Made by a program: the position numbers and the translations under genes
The notes under the pieces: generated by a model
Databases searched by the model: none
Seen by the model: the letters and a program-made list of their open reading frames with translations, nothing else
What the model was told of the DNA's origin: nothing
Source of the DNA: an uncultured Armatimonadota bacterium
GTDB taxonomy: Bacteria; Armatimonadota; Armatimonadia; Armatimonadales; Armatimonadaceae
Assembly (NCBI GenBank): GCA_903924445.1
Contig: CAIYBQ010000034.1
Location: 1-8,432, forward strand
Direction of reading: 5' to 3'
Length of the DNA stretch: 8,432 nt
Part shown: piece by piece, positions 1 to 7,870 of the stretch
How positions within the stretch are numbered: position 1 is the first letter of the stretch
How the letters are laid out: each line of letters starts with the position of its first letter

Positions 1-2199
1 GACATCGTCCTGGCACCGGATGGCCACACCGTTTACGCTCTCGACATCGCCCGCCAGCGTGTTGTGGTCTTTGATCTCACAAAGCGCTCTGTGATTGCTG
101 ATGTTCCCGCAGGCCGTCAGCCCTTTGCCCTCGCCTTAAATGAAGATGGCAGCCGGTTGTTTGTTGCCAACATCGGCATTTTCAACTACTCCCTCGTTCC
201 CGATCCAAAGCCCGGGACCCCTTTCAGTAAGCGTGGCCTCCGTGTTCCTCCGTTTGGCTTTCCAAGCAAAGAAGCCACCAGCGGCGTTGAAACCGAAGGA
301 CGCTTTGTTAAGGGTCTTGGGCCCGCTCGCGTCCCGGATGCACAATCGGTTTGGGCATATGATGTCCGCAACCCTGCAAAGCCAACCATCACGGGTAAGG
401 CAAAGACAGGAATCCTCATTCACGCCCCCGCGGATGCCGGGAAGTCCGTCGGTGGCAGCGCACCAAGTGCACTCCTCGTGAGCGGAAACACCCTCTGGGT
501 GGCAAATGCAAACAACGACACCATCCAAGCCTTTGATGTCCGCACGCTCAAGGTCACCAAGACCATTAAGCTCACGCCTACCAAAGCCCTCGCTCGTCTC
601 CGCGGCGTGATCCCAACGGGGATGGCTATCAACCGCAAGGCAACCCGTCTCTATGTGGCGGAAGCTGGTATCAACGCGGTCGGCGTCATCGATATAGAGA
701 AGGGCGTCGTCATCGGGCATATCCCGACCGGCTGGTATCCAACGCAAGTCGCACTCGGCCCATTCGATGAAAACCTCTTTGTCGCAACCCAAAAGGGAAT
801 CGGGCAAGGGCCTTCAGGTCACCTGAATCCCCGCCAAAAAACCGATGAGCGCTTCAACATGGCAGCGATGCCGGGGATGCTTAATGTCATCCCGATGCCA
901 AAGGACAAAGTCCTCTCAGCGCTTACTCAGAAGGTTTTGCAATACAACGGCCTCCTCCCCGTAAAGGCCGACCGCCCAGCGGTCCCAGCGGATATCGAAT
1001 ACGTTGTTTTCATCACCAAGGAAAACCACACCTTTGATGGCATTTTCGGCGAGCTCAAAGGCGCAAATGGCGAACCCGAGTACGCGCAGCTGGGTGAAAA
1101 TGGCTGGCTGGCCGCCAAGGGGCGTTCCGAGCGGATGCCCATCATGCCTAACCATGTCAAGCTCGCCAAGCAGTTTGCCATCAGCGATAACTTTTACATG
1201 GAGCCTGCCGGGTCTGGGGATGGCCATCGCTGGTTGGTAGGCGTCTATCCAAGCCTTTGGACAACCCGTGTCTACTACGCCGGCTGGGAGTTTGCACTGA
1301 GCAACACCGCAAAGGGCCGGCTGACATCTTTTGGTTCAAATGGCAGTCAAATTCCTGAGGACTACCTCGAAAATGGTTCGCTGTGGGAGCACCTGGCGCG
1401 TGGCGGAATTACGTTTCGTAACTACGGCGAGGGCTATGAGCTCCCGCACAACGATGAAGACTCTGTCGATTCAAAGTCTGGCGCGAACATGCTGGTCAAC
1501 TTCCCGATGCCAAAGGTGCTCTTCGACAACACCTGCTTTGACTTCCCCGCGTATAACAACAATATTCCAGACATCGTCCGGGCCGACTGGTTCATTGATG
1601 ACATCGCGAAATACCGCCAGCAGCACAGCGGCAAAATGCCGCGCTTCATCAATATTGCCATTTGCAATGACCATGGCGCCGACCCGCAGCCAAAGCGCGG
1701 CTTTCCGTACACGGAGAGCTACATGGCTGACAATGACTTGGCGCTCGGACGCATCGTTGAGTTTCTCTCAAAGCAACCTGAGTGGAAGAAGATGGTGGTT
1801 TTCGTAACGCAGGATGACTCCGGCGGGGATGCTGACCACGTCGATCGCCACCGCTCCTTTGTGCTAGCCCTCGGGCCGTGGGTCAAGCCGGGCTATGTAA
1901 GCCATGAGCACACCAGCATCATGAGCATCATCAAGACCATTTACAGAATCTTCAAGCTCGGACCAAACAACCTCTTTGACATGACGGCGACCGACCTCTC
2001 GGACATGCTCAGCTCCAAGCCGACCTTTGCGCCATACAAACATACCAATGTCGACCCGCGCATTTTCAAGCCTGCGGACACGATGGACCCGGATGATCCG
2101 AAGTTCGAGAAGCGTCGTGGGGAGAGGCCGTCCATGCGGATGGATGATCCAAAGTGGATTGAGCGGGTGCGGACCGGTGGGGATGTCGATAAGCGCTGA
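1..2199 (+). CDS. YncE-like beta-propeller / phosphoesterase fusion protein (5' partial)
   Basis: The reading frame is open from base 1, so the start and any signal peptide lie upstream; 732 residues are visible. Residues 1-65 and about 160-270 are YVTN/YncE-type propeller repeats (for example LWVANANNDTIQAFDV and LYVAEAGINAVGVIDI), separated by a loop with PPFGFPSKEA, which I recall as typical of this fusion family. From about residue 333 there is a phosphoesterase domain of the acid phosphatase/phospholipase C superfamily: KENHTFDGIFG (340-350), CNDHGADP (555-562), MADND (575-579) and QDDSGGDADHVDRHRS (604-619), which carry the likely metal ligands. Family members are usually exported and hydrolyse phosphate esters; the substrate here is unknown. 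The C-terminal tail is highly charged. The stop lies 9 bp before the first possible start of the peptide synthetase gene, with no terminator between, suggesting co-transcription. The family call is confident, the physiological role is not. Confidence 0.9.
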   Translation, partial: DIVLAPDGHTVYALDIARQRVVVFDLTKRSVIADVPAGRQPFALALNEDGSRLFVANIGIFNYSLVPDPKPGTPFSKRGLRVPPFGFPSKEATSGVETEGRFVKGLGPARVPDAQSVWAYDVRNPAKPTITGKAKTGILIHAPADAGKSVGGSAPSALLVSGNTLWVANANNDTIQAFDVRTLKVTKTIKLTPTKALARLRGVIPTGMAINRKATRLYVAEAGINAVGVIDIEKGVVIGHIPTGWYPTQVALGPFDENLFVATQKGIGQGPSGHLNPRQKTDERFNMAAMPGMLNVIPMPKDKVLSALTQKVLQYNGLLPVKADRPAVPADIEYVVFITKENHTFDGIFGELKGANGEPEYAQLGENGWLAAKGRSERMPIMPNHVKLAKQFAISDNFYMEPAGSGDGHRWLVGVYPSLWTTRVYYAGWEFALSNTAKGRLTSFGSNGSQIPEDYLENGSLWEHLARGGITFRNYGEGYELPHNDEDSVDSKSGANMLVNFPMPKVLFDNTCFDFPAYNNNIPDIVRADWFIDDIAKYRQQHSGKMPRFINIAICNDHGADPQPKRGFPYTESYMADNDLALGRIVEFLSKQPEWKKMVVFVTQDDSGGDADHVDRHRSFVLALGPWVKPGYVSHEHTSIMSIIKTIYRIFKLGPNNLFDMTATDLSDMLSSKPTFAPYKHTNVDPRIFKPADTMDPDDPKFEKRRGERPSMRMDDPKWIERVRTGGDVDKR

Positions 2200-2208
2200 T
2201 AAAGATGA

Positions 2209-5200
2209 ATGCCTGCGCTGCCGGATGACGGGAGAATGCACGCTGTGATGCTGCTTGAGACATTCTTTGATGATGCCGCTCGGCGCTGGCCGGATGCGAT
2301 TGCGCTCGACATTCCGCCGCCGTTTGGTGAGGAGCATCCACGTGTCCGTTTGACGTACGGGGAGCTGGACAGAAGCGCCGCGAACATTCACGCCTGCCTC
2401 ACAGCCATGGGGGTGGTGCGAGGCGATATCGTGGCCATCCTTACGCCGCGGACAAACCCGCTTGCTTACGCAGCGCAGCTTGGCATCAACCGCTGCGGGG
2501 CGGCCTTCGTGTCGATTGACCCCGTGTTTCCCGCCGGGCATATCGAGCGCATCCTGACAGATGCCACGCCAACAGTCGTTATTACAGATGAGACATTTGC
2601 AAATGTCCTGAAGGATGTCGGCTACCCACCCGCGCGTGTCATTACCAATGAAACGCTGATGACCGGGACATATCCGCAGCCTCCGATTGTTTCGGGGCAG
2701 GAAACAAGCGACCTCGCGTATCTGATTTACACCAGCGGGACTACGGGTTTGCCGAAAGGCGTGATGATTCCGCATGCCGGGATTTCCAACCTTGTGGCAA
2801 GCGACATTAAATATTTCGATATCGGGCCCGGCGATCGCTGCGCACAAGGGTCATCGCTGTCGTATGACTCATCGCTTGAGGAAATCTGGCTGGCGTGGGC
2901 GGTGGGCGGCACCGTCGTCGTGATGTCGGATGAAATCGCGCGGCTTGGTCCAGACCTTGTCACATGGCTGCAGGTTGAGCGTATTTCGGTGCTCTGTCCG
3001 CCGCCGACTTTGCTCCGGACGATGGGCTGCGACGACCCGGCGGAGGCCCTGCCGGAGCTTAGAATCATTTACGTTGGCGGGGAGGCGCTGCCCCCGGATG
3101 TCGTGGATGCATGGGCGCCCGGTCGCCGCCTCGTCAATGGCTACGGACCGACCGAGTGTTCGGTTACCGCAACACGTGCCGAGATTTTGCCGGGCGTACC
3201 CGTTGTGATTGGAAAGCCTGTCAGTAACCTCGAGGCGTTTATTCTGGATGATGCCCTTCGCACGCTACCCGATGGCGATGCAGGCGAGCTCTGCATCGCA
3301 GGTCCAGGCCTTGCGCTAGGCTACCGAAACCGCCCGGAGCTGACATCCGAGAAGTTTGTCACGCTTCCTCAGATTGGCCGTGTCTACCGCACGGGTGACC
3401 TCGCACGCATTTTGCCAAATGGCGATATCGACTGCATGGGGCGCATCGATGCCCAGATAAAGCTCCGTGGCTACCGCATTGAGCTTGAGGCTATCGAGGC
3501 TGAGCTCGTGCGCATCCCAGGCATCCTCGAAGCCGCCTGCCGGGTGCAGGGGAGCGGCGGCCGGGAAGAGCTGGCGGCGTGGGTTGTGATGGCGGTTGCT
3601 GACATCGACTTTTCAGCCATTCGGAACCAGCTTGCGGAGCGCCTGCCGTTTTACATGGTGCCAAGCTGCTACGGGCACATCGATGCGCTTCCGCGGACAG
3701 TTGGAGGCAAGGTCAAGCGGGATGCGCTTCCTGAGCAGGCGCCAGCACTTGGGGATGACGGTCCGGTTGTCGGTGCAGAAACCGAGCTGGAACAACGTCT
3801 CGTGGATGCCGCCGCAGTCGTTCTCGGTATCCCGGCCGTAACGATATCTGTGGATGCCGACTTTTTCCTCGGGCTTGGAGGAACATCGTTGCTTGCGGCC
3901 AAATGGGTGTCCCGCCTTCGCATGGCTGAGCTAACTGCTGGCGTAACGGTCCGCGACATTTACGAAGCGCGTACGATTCGTGAGATCGCCACGCGGATTA
4001 CACCGTCTGAGGTGGAAAGCAAGCCGGCCGAGCCCAGTGGAACGGCTGACACACCGCAAAAGCAATTCCCACTGTTAATTTCACTTCTTCAGGGAATGGT
4101 TCTACTTTCCGAGCTGGTTTTCGCCGCGCTTGGCGCTGCCTGGTTTGCATCCCTTGCGCTTCCCGCAGCCAAGCTCCCCCCGACAGTGCTCGTGATTGGA
4201 ATTCCACTCTTTGGTCTTGCATCCACCATTCTCTGGGCTGCCGCATTTGTGCTTCGCGCGGTTGTGATCAAATGGCTGGTCATCGGTCGCTACACCGCTG
4301 GCGAGTCAGGCATCTGGACGCTTGGTGGGTTTCGAATATGGCTGGTGATGCATGTAATGCGGCAGATTCCTTGGGGGCTTCTCGAGGGTACCTTTCTGGT
4401 CAATGTCATCTTGCGGATGCTGGGTGCCCGTATTGGCAAGGGCGTTCACTTTCACCGTGGAAGCCTCCCGATTCTTGGTGGATGGGACTTGCTTGCAATT
4501 GGCGATGATGCCGTTATCGGCCAGGATGCTGCACTCGAAGTGCTGGACCTCCAGCGGAGCTGTTATGTGGTTCGGAGCGTTACGCTCGGGGATGCGGCGA
4601 GCGTTGGGACCCGTGCTGTCATCGATGGCGGAGCAACCCTCCCCGCAAATTCCTACCTCGCACCGCTATCCGTTCTAGACGCAGACACCGCAGCGCAAAC
4701 ATCACGCACTTTTAGCGGTATTCCGGCATTGGACACCGGTCCCGCACCTGAAAAACCAGCTGTTGATGTTCGTAAATCCCTTTCAGAGTCCGGCTATGCA
4801 ACTCTTAAGCTCACGGCTTCCGCCGCAATCGGGGGCATCGAAACGCTTGCGGGCATCATCAGTCTTTGGGTCTGCAGCCGCCTTACAGGCATCAATGTTG
4901 TCGCCATTTTGGATGCAGATAAGCCCGATCAGGTTGTGATGACGGCGCTTTGTGCCGCACTTGCCGCCGTTACGGCGTTGCCTTTTCTGCTACTTTTTGA
5001 AGCCTTGGTCGCTCGGGTTATCGGCGCGATTCCGGCGGGCAGCTACCCCCTTCGAAGTCTTGCCTTCCTGCGCATTTGGTTGACATCCGGGCTTGTGGAC
5101 TCCGCAAACCGCTGGCTGAGCGGCAGTCTGTTTTGGCCGGTGTGGCTGCGTCTCGCCGGGATGCGAATCGGTCGCAGCTGCGAGATCAGTACGCTGGTGG

Positions 5201-6177
5201 ATCTCGTGCCGCAGATGGTGACATTTGATGCCCTTACATTCTGCGCGGATGGCATTTACATGGGGACACCACTCATCCTGTCCGGGAGCGTGACGATTGG
5301 CCCAGTCCATATCCGGGAGGATAGCTTCTTTGGGAATCACGCCGTTGTGATGCCGGGGAGTGAGCTTCCACCCGATGTCCTTTTTGGTGTTTGCACGGTT
5401 GTCGAGCCGGAAAAGGTCACCGCTGGGTCATCCTGGTTTGGTATCCCCGGGTTCAACCTTCCGCGGCGCGAGATCCTAGATGTCGATGCATCCCTGACAT
5501 ACGAACCAGATGCGCTTCGCTACACAACGCGCCTCGTTTGGGAGCTGCTGCGCTTTACCGTTCCGGCGATTCCCGCGGGCGTTTCAGCGCTTTGGCTCGG
5601 CACGGTGGTCCGTTCGGATATGGTTGGAGCCATTGCTGCTGGGCTTGGCGTTCCCGTGATCCTTGCGGGAACCGTCCTCAGCTTAAAATGGCTGCTCCTC
5701 GGGAAAGTCAAACCCGGTGTTCATCCGCTTTGGTCCTGCTGGTGCAGCCGCTGGGACTTTTTGTATGTGCTTTGGACGGAGTGGGCATTGCCGGCATTAA
5801 TGCCCCTTGAAGGCACGCTTTGGCTAAATGTTTATCTGCGCCTGATGGGGATGAAAATAGGCAAGCGCGTGGCGCTCTCGGGCGGCTTTTCGCAGGTTGT
5901 GGATCCGGACATGATTTCGATCGCCGATGATGCAACGGTCTCAGCCATTTTCCAGGCCCACACCTTCGAGGATAGGGTGCTCAAAATCGATAAGGTCTCC
6001 ATTGGTCCGGGAGCCACCCTTGGCCATGGAACCGTTCCCCTCTACGGGGCGTCGATTGGTGCCGCAACGCATGTCACGACCAACAGCGTCATCATGAAAG
6101 AGGAGGCCCTCCTCCCAAATAAGACCTATACGGGCGCGCCTTGTCGCGCCGTCGGGCCATCCCGTGGACGCAAATAA
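2209..6177 (+). CDS. Pls/PosA-type nonribosomal peptide synthetase (A-PCP-membrane C-terminus)
   Basis: This 1322-residue single-module synthetase has the architecture of epsilon-poly-L-lysine synthetase. The adenylation domain (about 15-510) shows A3 YTSGTTGLPKG (174-184), A5 NGYGPTE (310-316), A7 YRTGDLAR (393-400), A8 GRIDAQIKLRGYRIE (411-425) and A10 GGKVKR with catalytic Lys501. The carrier domain (about 525-600) has FFLGLGGTSLLA with Ser560 as the phosphopantetheine site. There is no ordinary condensation or thioesterase domain. Residues 620-1322 hold three membrane-helix pairs, each followed by hexapeptide (left-handed beta-helix) repeats, as in the terminal domain named TIGR02353. The protein should sit in the inner membrane and join amino acids carried on Ser560. 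Aligned by eye to GrsA, the pocket is D-S-E-C-Y-G-G-V-T-K; Glu224 suggests a basic amino acid. The start could instead be ATG 2248, which has GGGAG at 2230-2234. It overlaps the next gene by 14 bp. Family call firm, product inferred. Confidence 0.92.
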   Translation: MPALPDDGRMHAVMLLETFFDDAARRWPDAIALDIPPPFGEEHPRVRLTYGELDRSAANIHACLTAMGVVRGDIVAILTPRTNPLAYAAQLGINRCGAAFVSIDPVFPAGHIERILTDATPTVVITDETFANVLKDVGYPPARVITNETLMTGTYPQPPIVSGQETSDLAYLIYTSGTTGLPKGVMIPHAGISNLVASDIKYFDIGPGDRCAQGSSLSYDSSLEEIWLAWAVGGTVVVMSDEIARLGPDLVTWLQVERISVLCPPPTLLRTMGCDDPAEALPELRIIYVGGEALPPDVVDAWAPGRRLVNGYGPTECSVTATRAEILPGVPVVIGKPVSNLEAFILDDALRTLPDGDAGELCIAGPGLALGYRNRPELTSEKFVTLPQIGRVYRTGDLARILPNGDIDCMGRIDAQIKLRGYRIELEAIEAELVRIPGILEAACRVQGSGGREELAAWVVMAVADIDFSAIRNQLAERLPFYMVPSCYGHIDALPRTVGGKVKRDALPEQAPALGDDGPVVGAETELEQRLVDAAAVVLGIPAVTISVDADFFLGLGGTSLLAAKWVSRLRMAELTAGVTVRDIYEARTIREIATRITPSEVESKPAEPSGTADTPQKQFPLLISLLQGMVLLSELVFAALGAAWFASLALPAAKLPPTVLVIGIPLFGLASTILWAAAFVLRAVVIKWLVIGRYTAGESGIWTLGGFRIWLVMHVMRQIPWGLLEGTFLVNVILRMLGARIGKGVHFHRGSLPILGGWDLLAIGDDAVIGQDAALEVLDLQRSCYVVRSVTLGDAASVGTRAVIDGGATLPANSYLAPLSVLDADTAAQTSRTFSGIPALDTGPAPEKPAVDVRKSLSESGYATLKLTASAAIGGIETLAGIISLWVCSRLTGINVVAILDADKPDQVVMTALCAALAAVTALPFLLLFEALVARVIGAIPAGSYPLRSLAFLRIWLTSGLVDSANRWLSGSLFWPVWLRLAGMRIGRSCEISTLVDLVPQMVTFDALTFCADGIYMGTPLILSGSVTIGPVHIREDSFFGNHAVVMPGSELPPDVLFGVCTVVEPEKVTAGSSWFGIPGFNLPRREILDVDASLTYEPDALRYTTRLVWELLRFTVPAIPAGVSALWLGTVVRSDMVGAIAAGLGVPVILAGTVLSLKWLLLGKVKPGVHPLWSCWCSRWDFLYVLWTEWALPALMPLEGTLWLNVYLRLMGMKIGKRVALSGGFSQVVDPDMISIADDATVSAIFQAHTFEDRVLKIDKVSIGPGATLGHGTVPLYGASIGAATHVTTNSVIMKEEALLPNKTYTGAPCRAVGPSRGRK
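2230..2250 (+). promoter_or_regulatory. Possible ribosome binding site for a downstream start of the synthetase
   Basis: GGGAG lies at 2230-2234. It is 10 bases before GTG 2245 and 13 before ATG 2248, but almost touches ATG 2236. The first ATG (2209) has only a weak AAAGA just in front of it. Since recognisable family similarity begins around LLETFFDDAARRWPDAIAL, the true start may be residue 13 or 14 rather than 1. The sequence alone does not settle it. Confidence 0.4.
4075..4677 (+). other. C-terminal module 1 of the synthetase (2 TM + beta-helix)
   Basis: This is residues about 623-823 of the synthetase. Two hydrophobic stretches (about 623-650 and 658-692) are followed by IKWLVIGRY, then LLEGTFLVNVILRMLGARIGK and hexapeptide-type repeats (IGDDAVIG, LGDAASVG, IDGGATLP). 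The LRMLGARIGK block recurs in the other two modules, so the C-terminus looks built by triplication. In Pls the corresponding region is held to form the amide bonds. Confidence 0.75.
4801..5463 (+). other. C-terminal module 2 of the synthetase (2 TM + beta-helix)
   Basis: This is residues about 865-1085. Two hydrophobic stretches (about 870-900 and 909-942) precede WLRLAGMRIGRSCEI (979-993), which matches module 1 and module 3 at the same place, then hexapeptide-like turns VTIGPVHIREDSFFGNHAVVMPG with His1044. The module ends in SSWFGIPGFNLPRRE, which I recall as typical of the family. It lacks the EGT..N lead-in seen in modules 1 and 3, so it is the most divergent copy. Confidence 0.72.
5521..6153 (+). 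other. C-terminal module 3 of the synthetase (2 TM + beta-helix)
   Basis: This is residues about 1105-1315. Hydrophobic stretches (about 1112-1135 and 1138-1165) lead to LKWLLLGK and PLEGTLWLNVYLRLMGMKIGK, close to module 1. The helix that follows contains FQAHTFEDRVLKIDKVSIGPGATLGHGTVPLYGASIG across residues 1248-1284. His1251 in QAHTFEDR and His1273 in LGHG are candidate catalytic histidines by analogy with beta-helix acyltransferases. That role is inferred. Confidence 0.75.
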
Positions 6178-7168
6178 ACCCGCCGGACGTGTGACGGCAC
6201 TGGATGCCGCACGGGGCATCGCTATCCTGATGATGGCTTATGTCCACATGGTGCCATCCGAGGGCGGGTCGTTTGCTGCAAAGGTGACGTTGGCGCTGGA
6301 AGGCAAGGCGGCGGTGTTGTTTTTCATCCTTGCGGGGATGACGTGGGCCCGCATGTCCACGGACAAGCCAGCTGCGATTTACCGGCGTGCGGCGGTCTAC
6401 TGCGTCGTCGGGATACTGATGCACGTGACGGTTTGGAACACGGAAGTGCTTCTTCCGCTTGGAATCTGCCTCGCGCTCTTTCAGCTGGTTCGCGCGAAAC
6501 CACGTATCGGGGATATGCTTGCGAGCATCGGAATTGCAGCCACGCTTTTTGTTCCATTGATGTTCAATGTCGACACGGCCATCGATGTTTTCGAGCAGCC
6601 CGGCGAGCTCCTGAAGCCCGGTGGTGTCCTCCGCGCCGCCACGTTTATCCTCTTCACGAACAGCTATCCCATCGTCCCTTGGTGGAGCCTTGTCTGGTTT
6701 GGTTGCCGGCTGAGCCGAATGGAGGCCATGTTTGCGAGGCCATTTTCGCTCGTGGCTGTTGGGTGTGGAATTGCGGCGATAGGGGGATTGAGTGTGCTTT
6801 TGGCTGGCGTCGTCCCCGCCGCGCTGCGCCCGCTCACGGAAATCACATGGACGCCGACGACGCTTCCTTTTCTTCTCCAATGCGGAGGCTGGGCACTCAT
6901 TGTCATCGGCGTCGTGTGCTGGCAAGCGCGGTTGTTTAACTTCTTGATTCCACTTGGGCGGATGTCGCTAACCCACTACATCGGGCATATCCTCTGCGTT
7001 TGCATCCCGCTCTACCGCATCTACCCAGACTGGAACTGGCCGGTTGATGTGGGGCTTTCTGCATTTGCTACGTGGCTTGTTGGCGCTCTGTTACTCTCAC
7101 ATTTCTGGATGAAGCGTTTCTCCCGCGGGCCGCTTGAGAGCACGGTTCACTGGCTGGTTTCTCGATGA
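6164..7168 (+). CDS. Multi-pass membrane acyltransferase-like protein (DUF1624/DUF418 type)
   Basis: This 334-residue protein is almost entirely hydrophobic helices. Its N-terminus RVTALDAARGIAILMMAYVHM followed by VLFFILAGMTWARM (51-64) matches the start pattern of HGSNAT-like/DUF1624 and YeiB-like/DUF418 proteins; His28 is a candidate acyl-transfer residue. NSYPIVPWWSLVWFGCRLSRM (166-186) also fits that group, and the C-terminus (GRMSLTHY at 265-272, FSRGPLES at 319-326) fits DUF418. HGSNAT uses acetyl-CoA in the cytosol to acetylate an amino sugar on the far side of a membrane; if the chemistry holds here, it could acylate the synthetase product, or the protein could help export it. The GTG start at 6164 keeps the conserved RxxALDxxRG near the N-terminus and overlaps the synthetase stop by 14 bp; a GTG at 6191 would cut into that motif. 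No clear ribosome binding site is visible, which suits translational coupling. Exact family and substrate are uncertain. Confidence 0.8.
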   Translation: MDANKPAGRVTALDAARGIAILMMAYVHMVPSEGGSFAAKVTLALEGKAAVLFFILAGMTWARMSTDKPAAIYRRAAVYCVVGILMHVTVWNTEVLLPLGICLALFQLVRAKPRIGDMLASIGIAATLFVPLMFNVDTAIDVFEQPGELLKPGGVLRAATFILFTNSYPIVPWWSLVWFGCRLSRMEAMFARPFSLVAVGCGIAAIGGLSVLLAGVVPAALRPLTEITWTPTTLPFLLQCGGWALIVIGVVCWQARLFNFLIPLGRMSLTHYIGHILCVCIPLYRIYPDWNWPVDVGLSAFATWLVGALLLSHFWMKRFSRGPLESTVHWLVSR

Positions 7169-7794
7169 CCATTTACACCAGCTATGTCCAGCTTACAGAC
7201 CTCCCGGATGGCTTTCTTGAGCTAAACAGCAACATCCTGACGGACCAGGAGCGCAGCTATGCAGCTGCGATAACGGATTGGCTTCAGCAGAGCGAGTGGC
7301 GCTGCGGGCGGATTCTCCTGCGCTACCTGGTGGCAACCGCGTACGATGTGCCCGTCTCGGGCATCACGATTCATTCTCTATCAAGTGGCCAGCTGGTTGC
7401 CGAAACACCCATCGGGCAGGTGAATGTAAGCCATTCCCGCATCCCCGGCGTGTGGGCTGGGGCGACGGCACGGGCATTTTCAATCGGACTTGATTTGGTG
7501 GATGTCAGTGCATTCCCAGTGGACATCGATGGCGATGCAATTAGTGCTGACACTTGGGCCACCGTGGAAGCGCTCGCCAAAGTGACACAGCGAGGGCTGG
7601 ACTGGGCTCTCTCGGCTAACTGTTACCCGGTGGATGGACTATTGACAGCATCGAGTGGAGAACGCTACCGAGCCGCATTTCTTCAAAATGTTCCCGCTGA
7701 TGTTCGCGCAGTTGTGCTGTTTCCGGTGGAACACACGTGTGATGTCAAAGATGTAGATATCGCTGCGAAAATTATTTGCCATTTCAACGAATAA
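7165..7794 (+). CDS. 4'-phosphopantetheinyl transferase, divergent Sfp type
   Basis: This 209-residue protein should transfer phosphopantetheine from coenzyme A to a carrier-protein serine, most likely Ser560 of the synthetase encoded two genes upstream. Motifs in order are LTDQERSYA (25-33), CGRILLRYLVA (47-57), NVSHSR (87-92), IGLDLVDV (107-114) and WATVEALAKVTQRGL (131-145), with Asp110, Glu135 and Lys139 as the probable metal and CoA-binding residues. Two departures from the usual Sfp pattern stand out: the Glu of GVDIE is Val112, giving a GLDLVD more like the GxDIVE of AcpS, and the Lys before Glu135 is Val134. Length is in the normal Sfp range or slightly short. The ATG overlaps the previous stop as ATGA (4 bp), so it is translationally coupled. 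It closes the operon; hairpins follow. The family call is good, the pairing with the synthetase is inferred from position. Confidence 0.83.
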   Translation: MTIYTSYVQLTDLPDGFLELNSNILTDQERSYAAAITDWLQQSEWRCGRILLRYLVATAYDVPVSGITIHSLSSGQLVAETPIGQVNVSHSRIPGVWAGATARAFSIGLDLVDVSAFPVDIDGDAISADTWATVEALAKVTQRGLDWALSANCYPVDGLLTASSGERYRAAFLQNVPADVRAVVLFPVEHTCDVKDVDIAAKIICHFNE

Positions 7795-7824
7795 ACATTC
7801 AGCAATCTTGGGCATAAATATTAC

Positions 7825-7852
7825 GTAGGAACTTGGTGACTCAGGTACCTAC
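7825..7852 (+). other. Long imperfect hairpin after the phosphopantetheinyl transferase gene
   Basis: GTAGG at 7825-7829 pairs with CCTAC at 7848-7852. After one A-A mismatch, ACTTGG (7831-7836) pairs with TCAGGT (7841-7846), counting two G-T wobbles, around the four-base loop TGAC. That is 11 pairs in 28 bases. No T-tract follows at once, so it looks more like a 3'-end stabiliser or a protein-binding site than a classic terminator. Confidence 0.45.
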
Positions 7853-7870
7853 ATCTGCCTTTATTGGCGG

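Noticed and set aside
1864..2847. A 327-codon - strand frame across the phosphoesterase/synthetase junction
   Set aside because: It lies opposite two well-supported genes, is rich in Arg, His and Cys as antisense frames often are, and shows no domain.
6092..6925. A 277-codon - strand frame opposite the membrane protein gene
   Set aside because: Its composition is highly charged and unlike a folded protein, while the + strand frame has clear membrane helices and family motifs.
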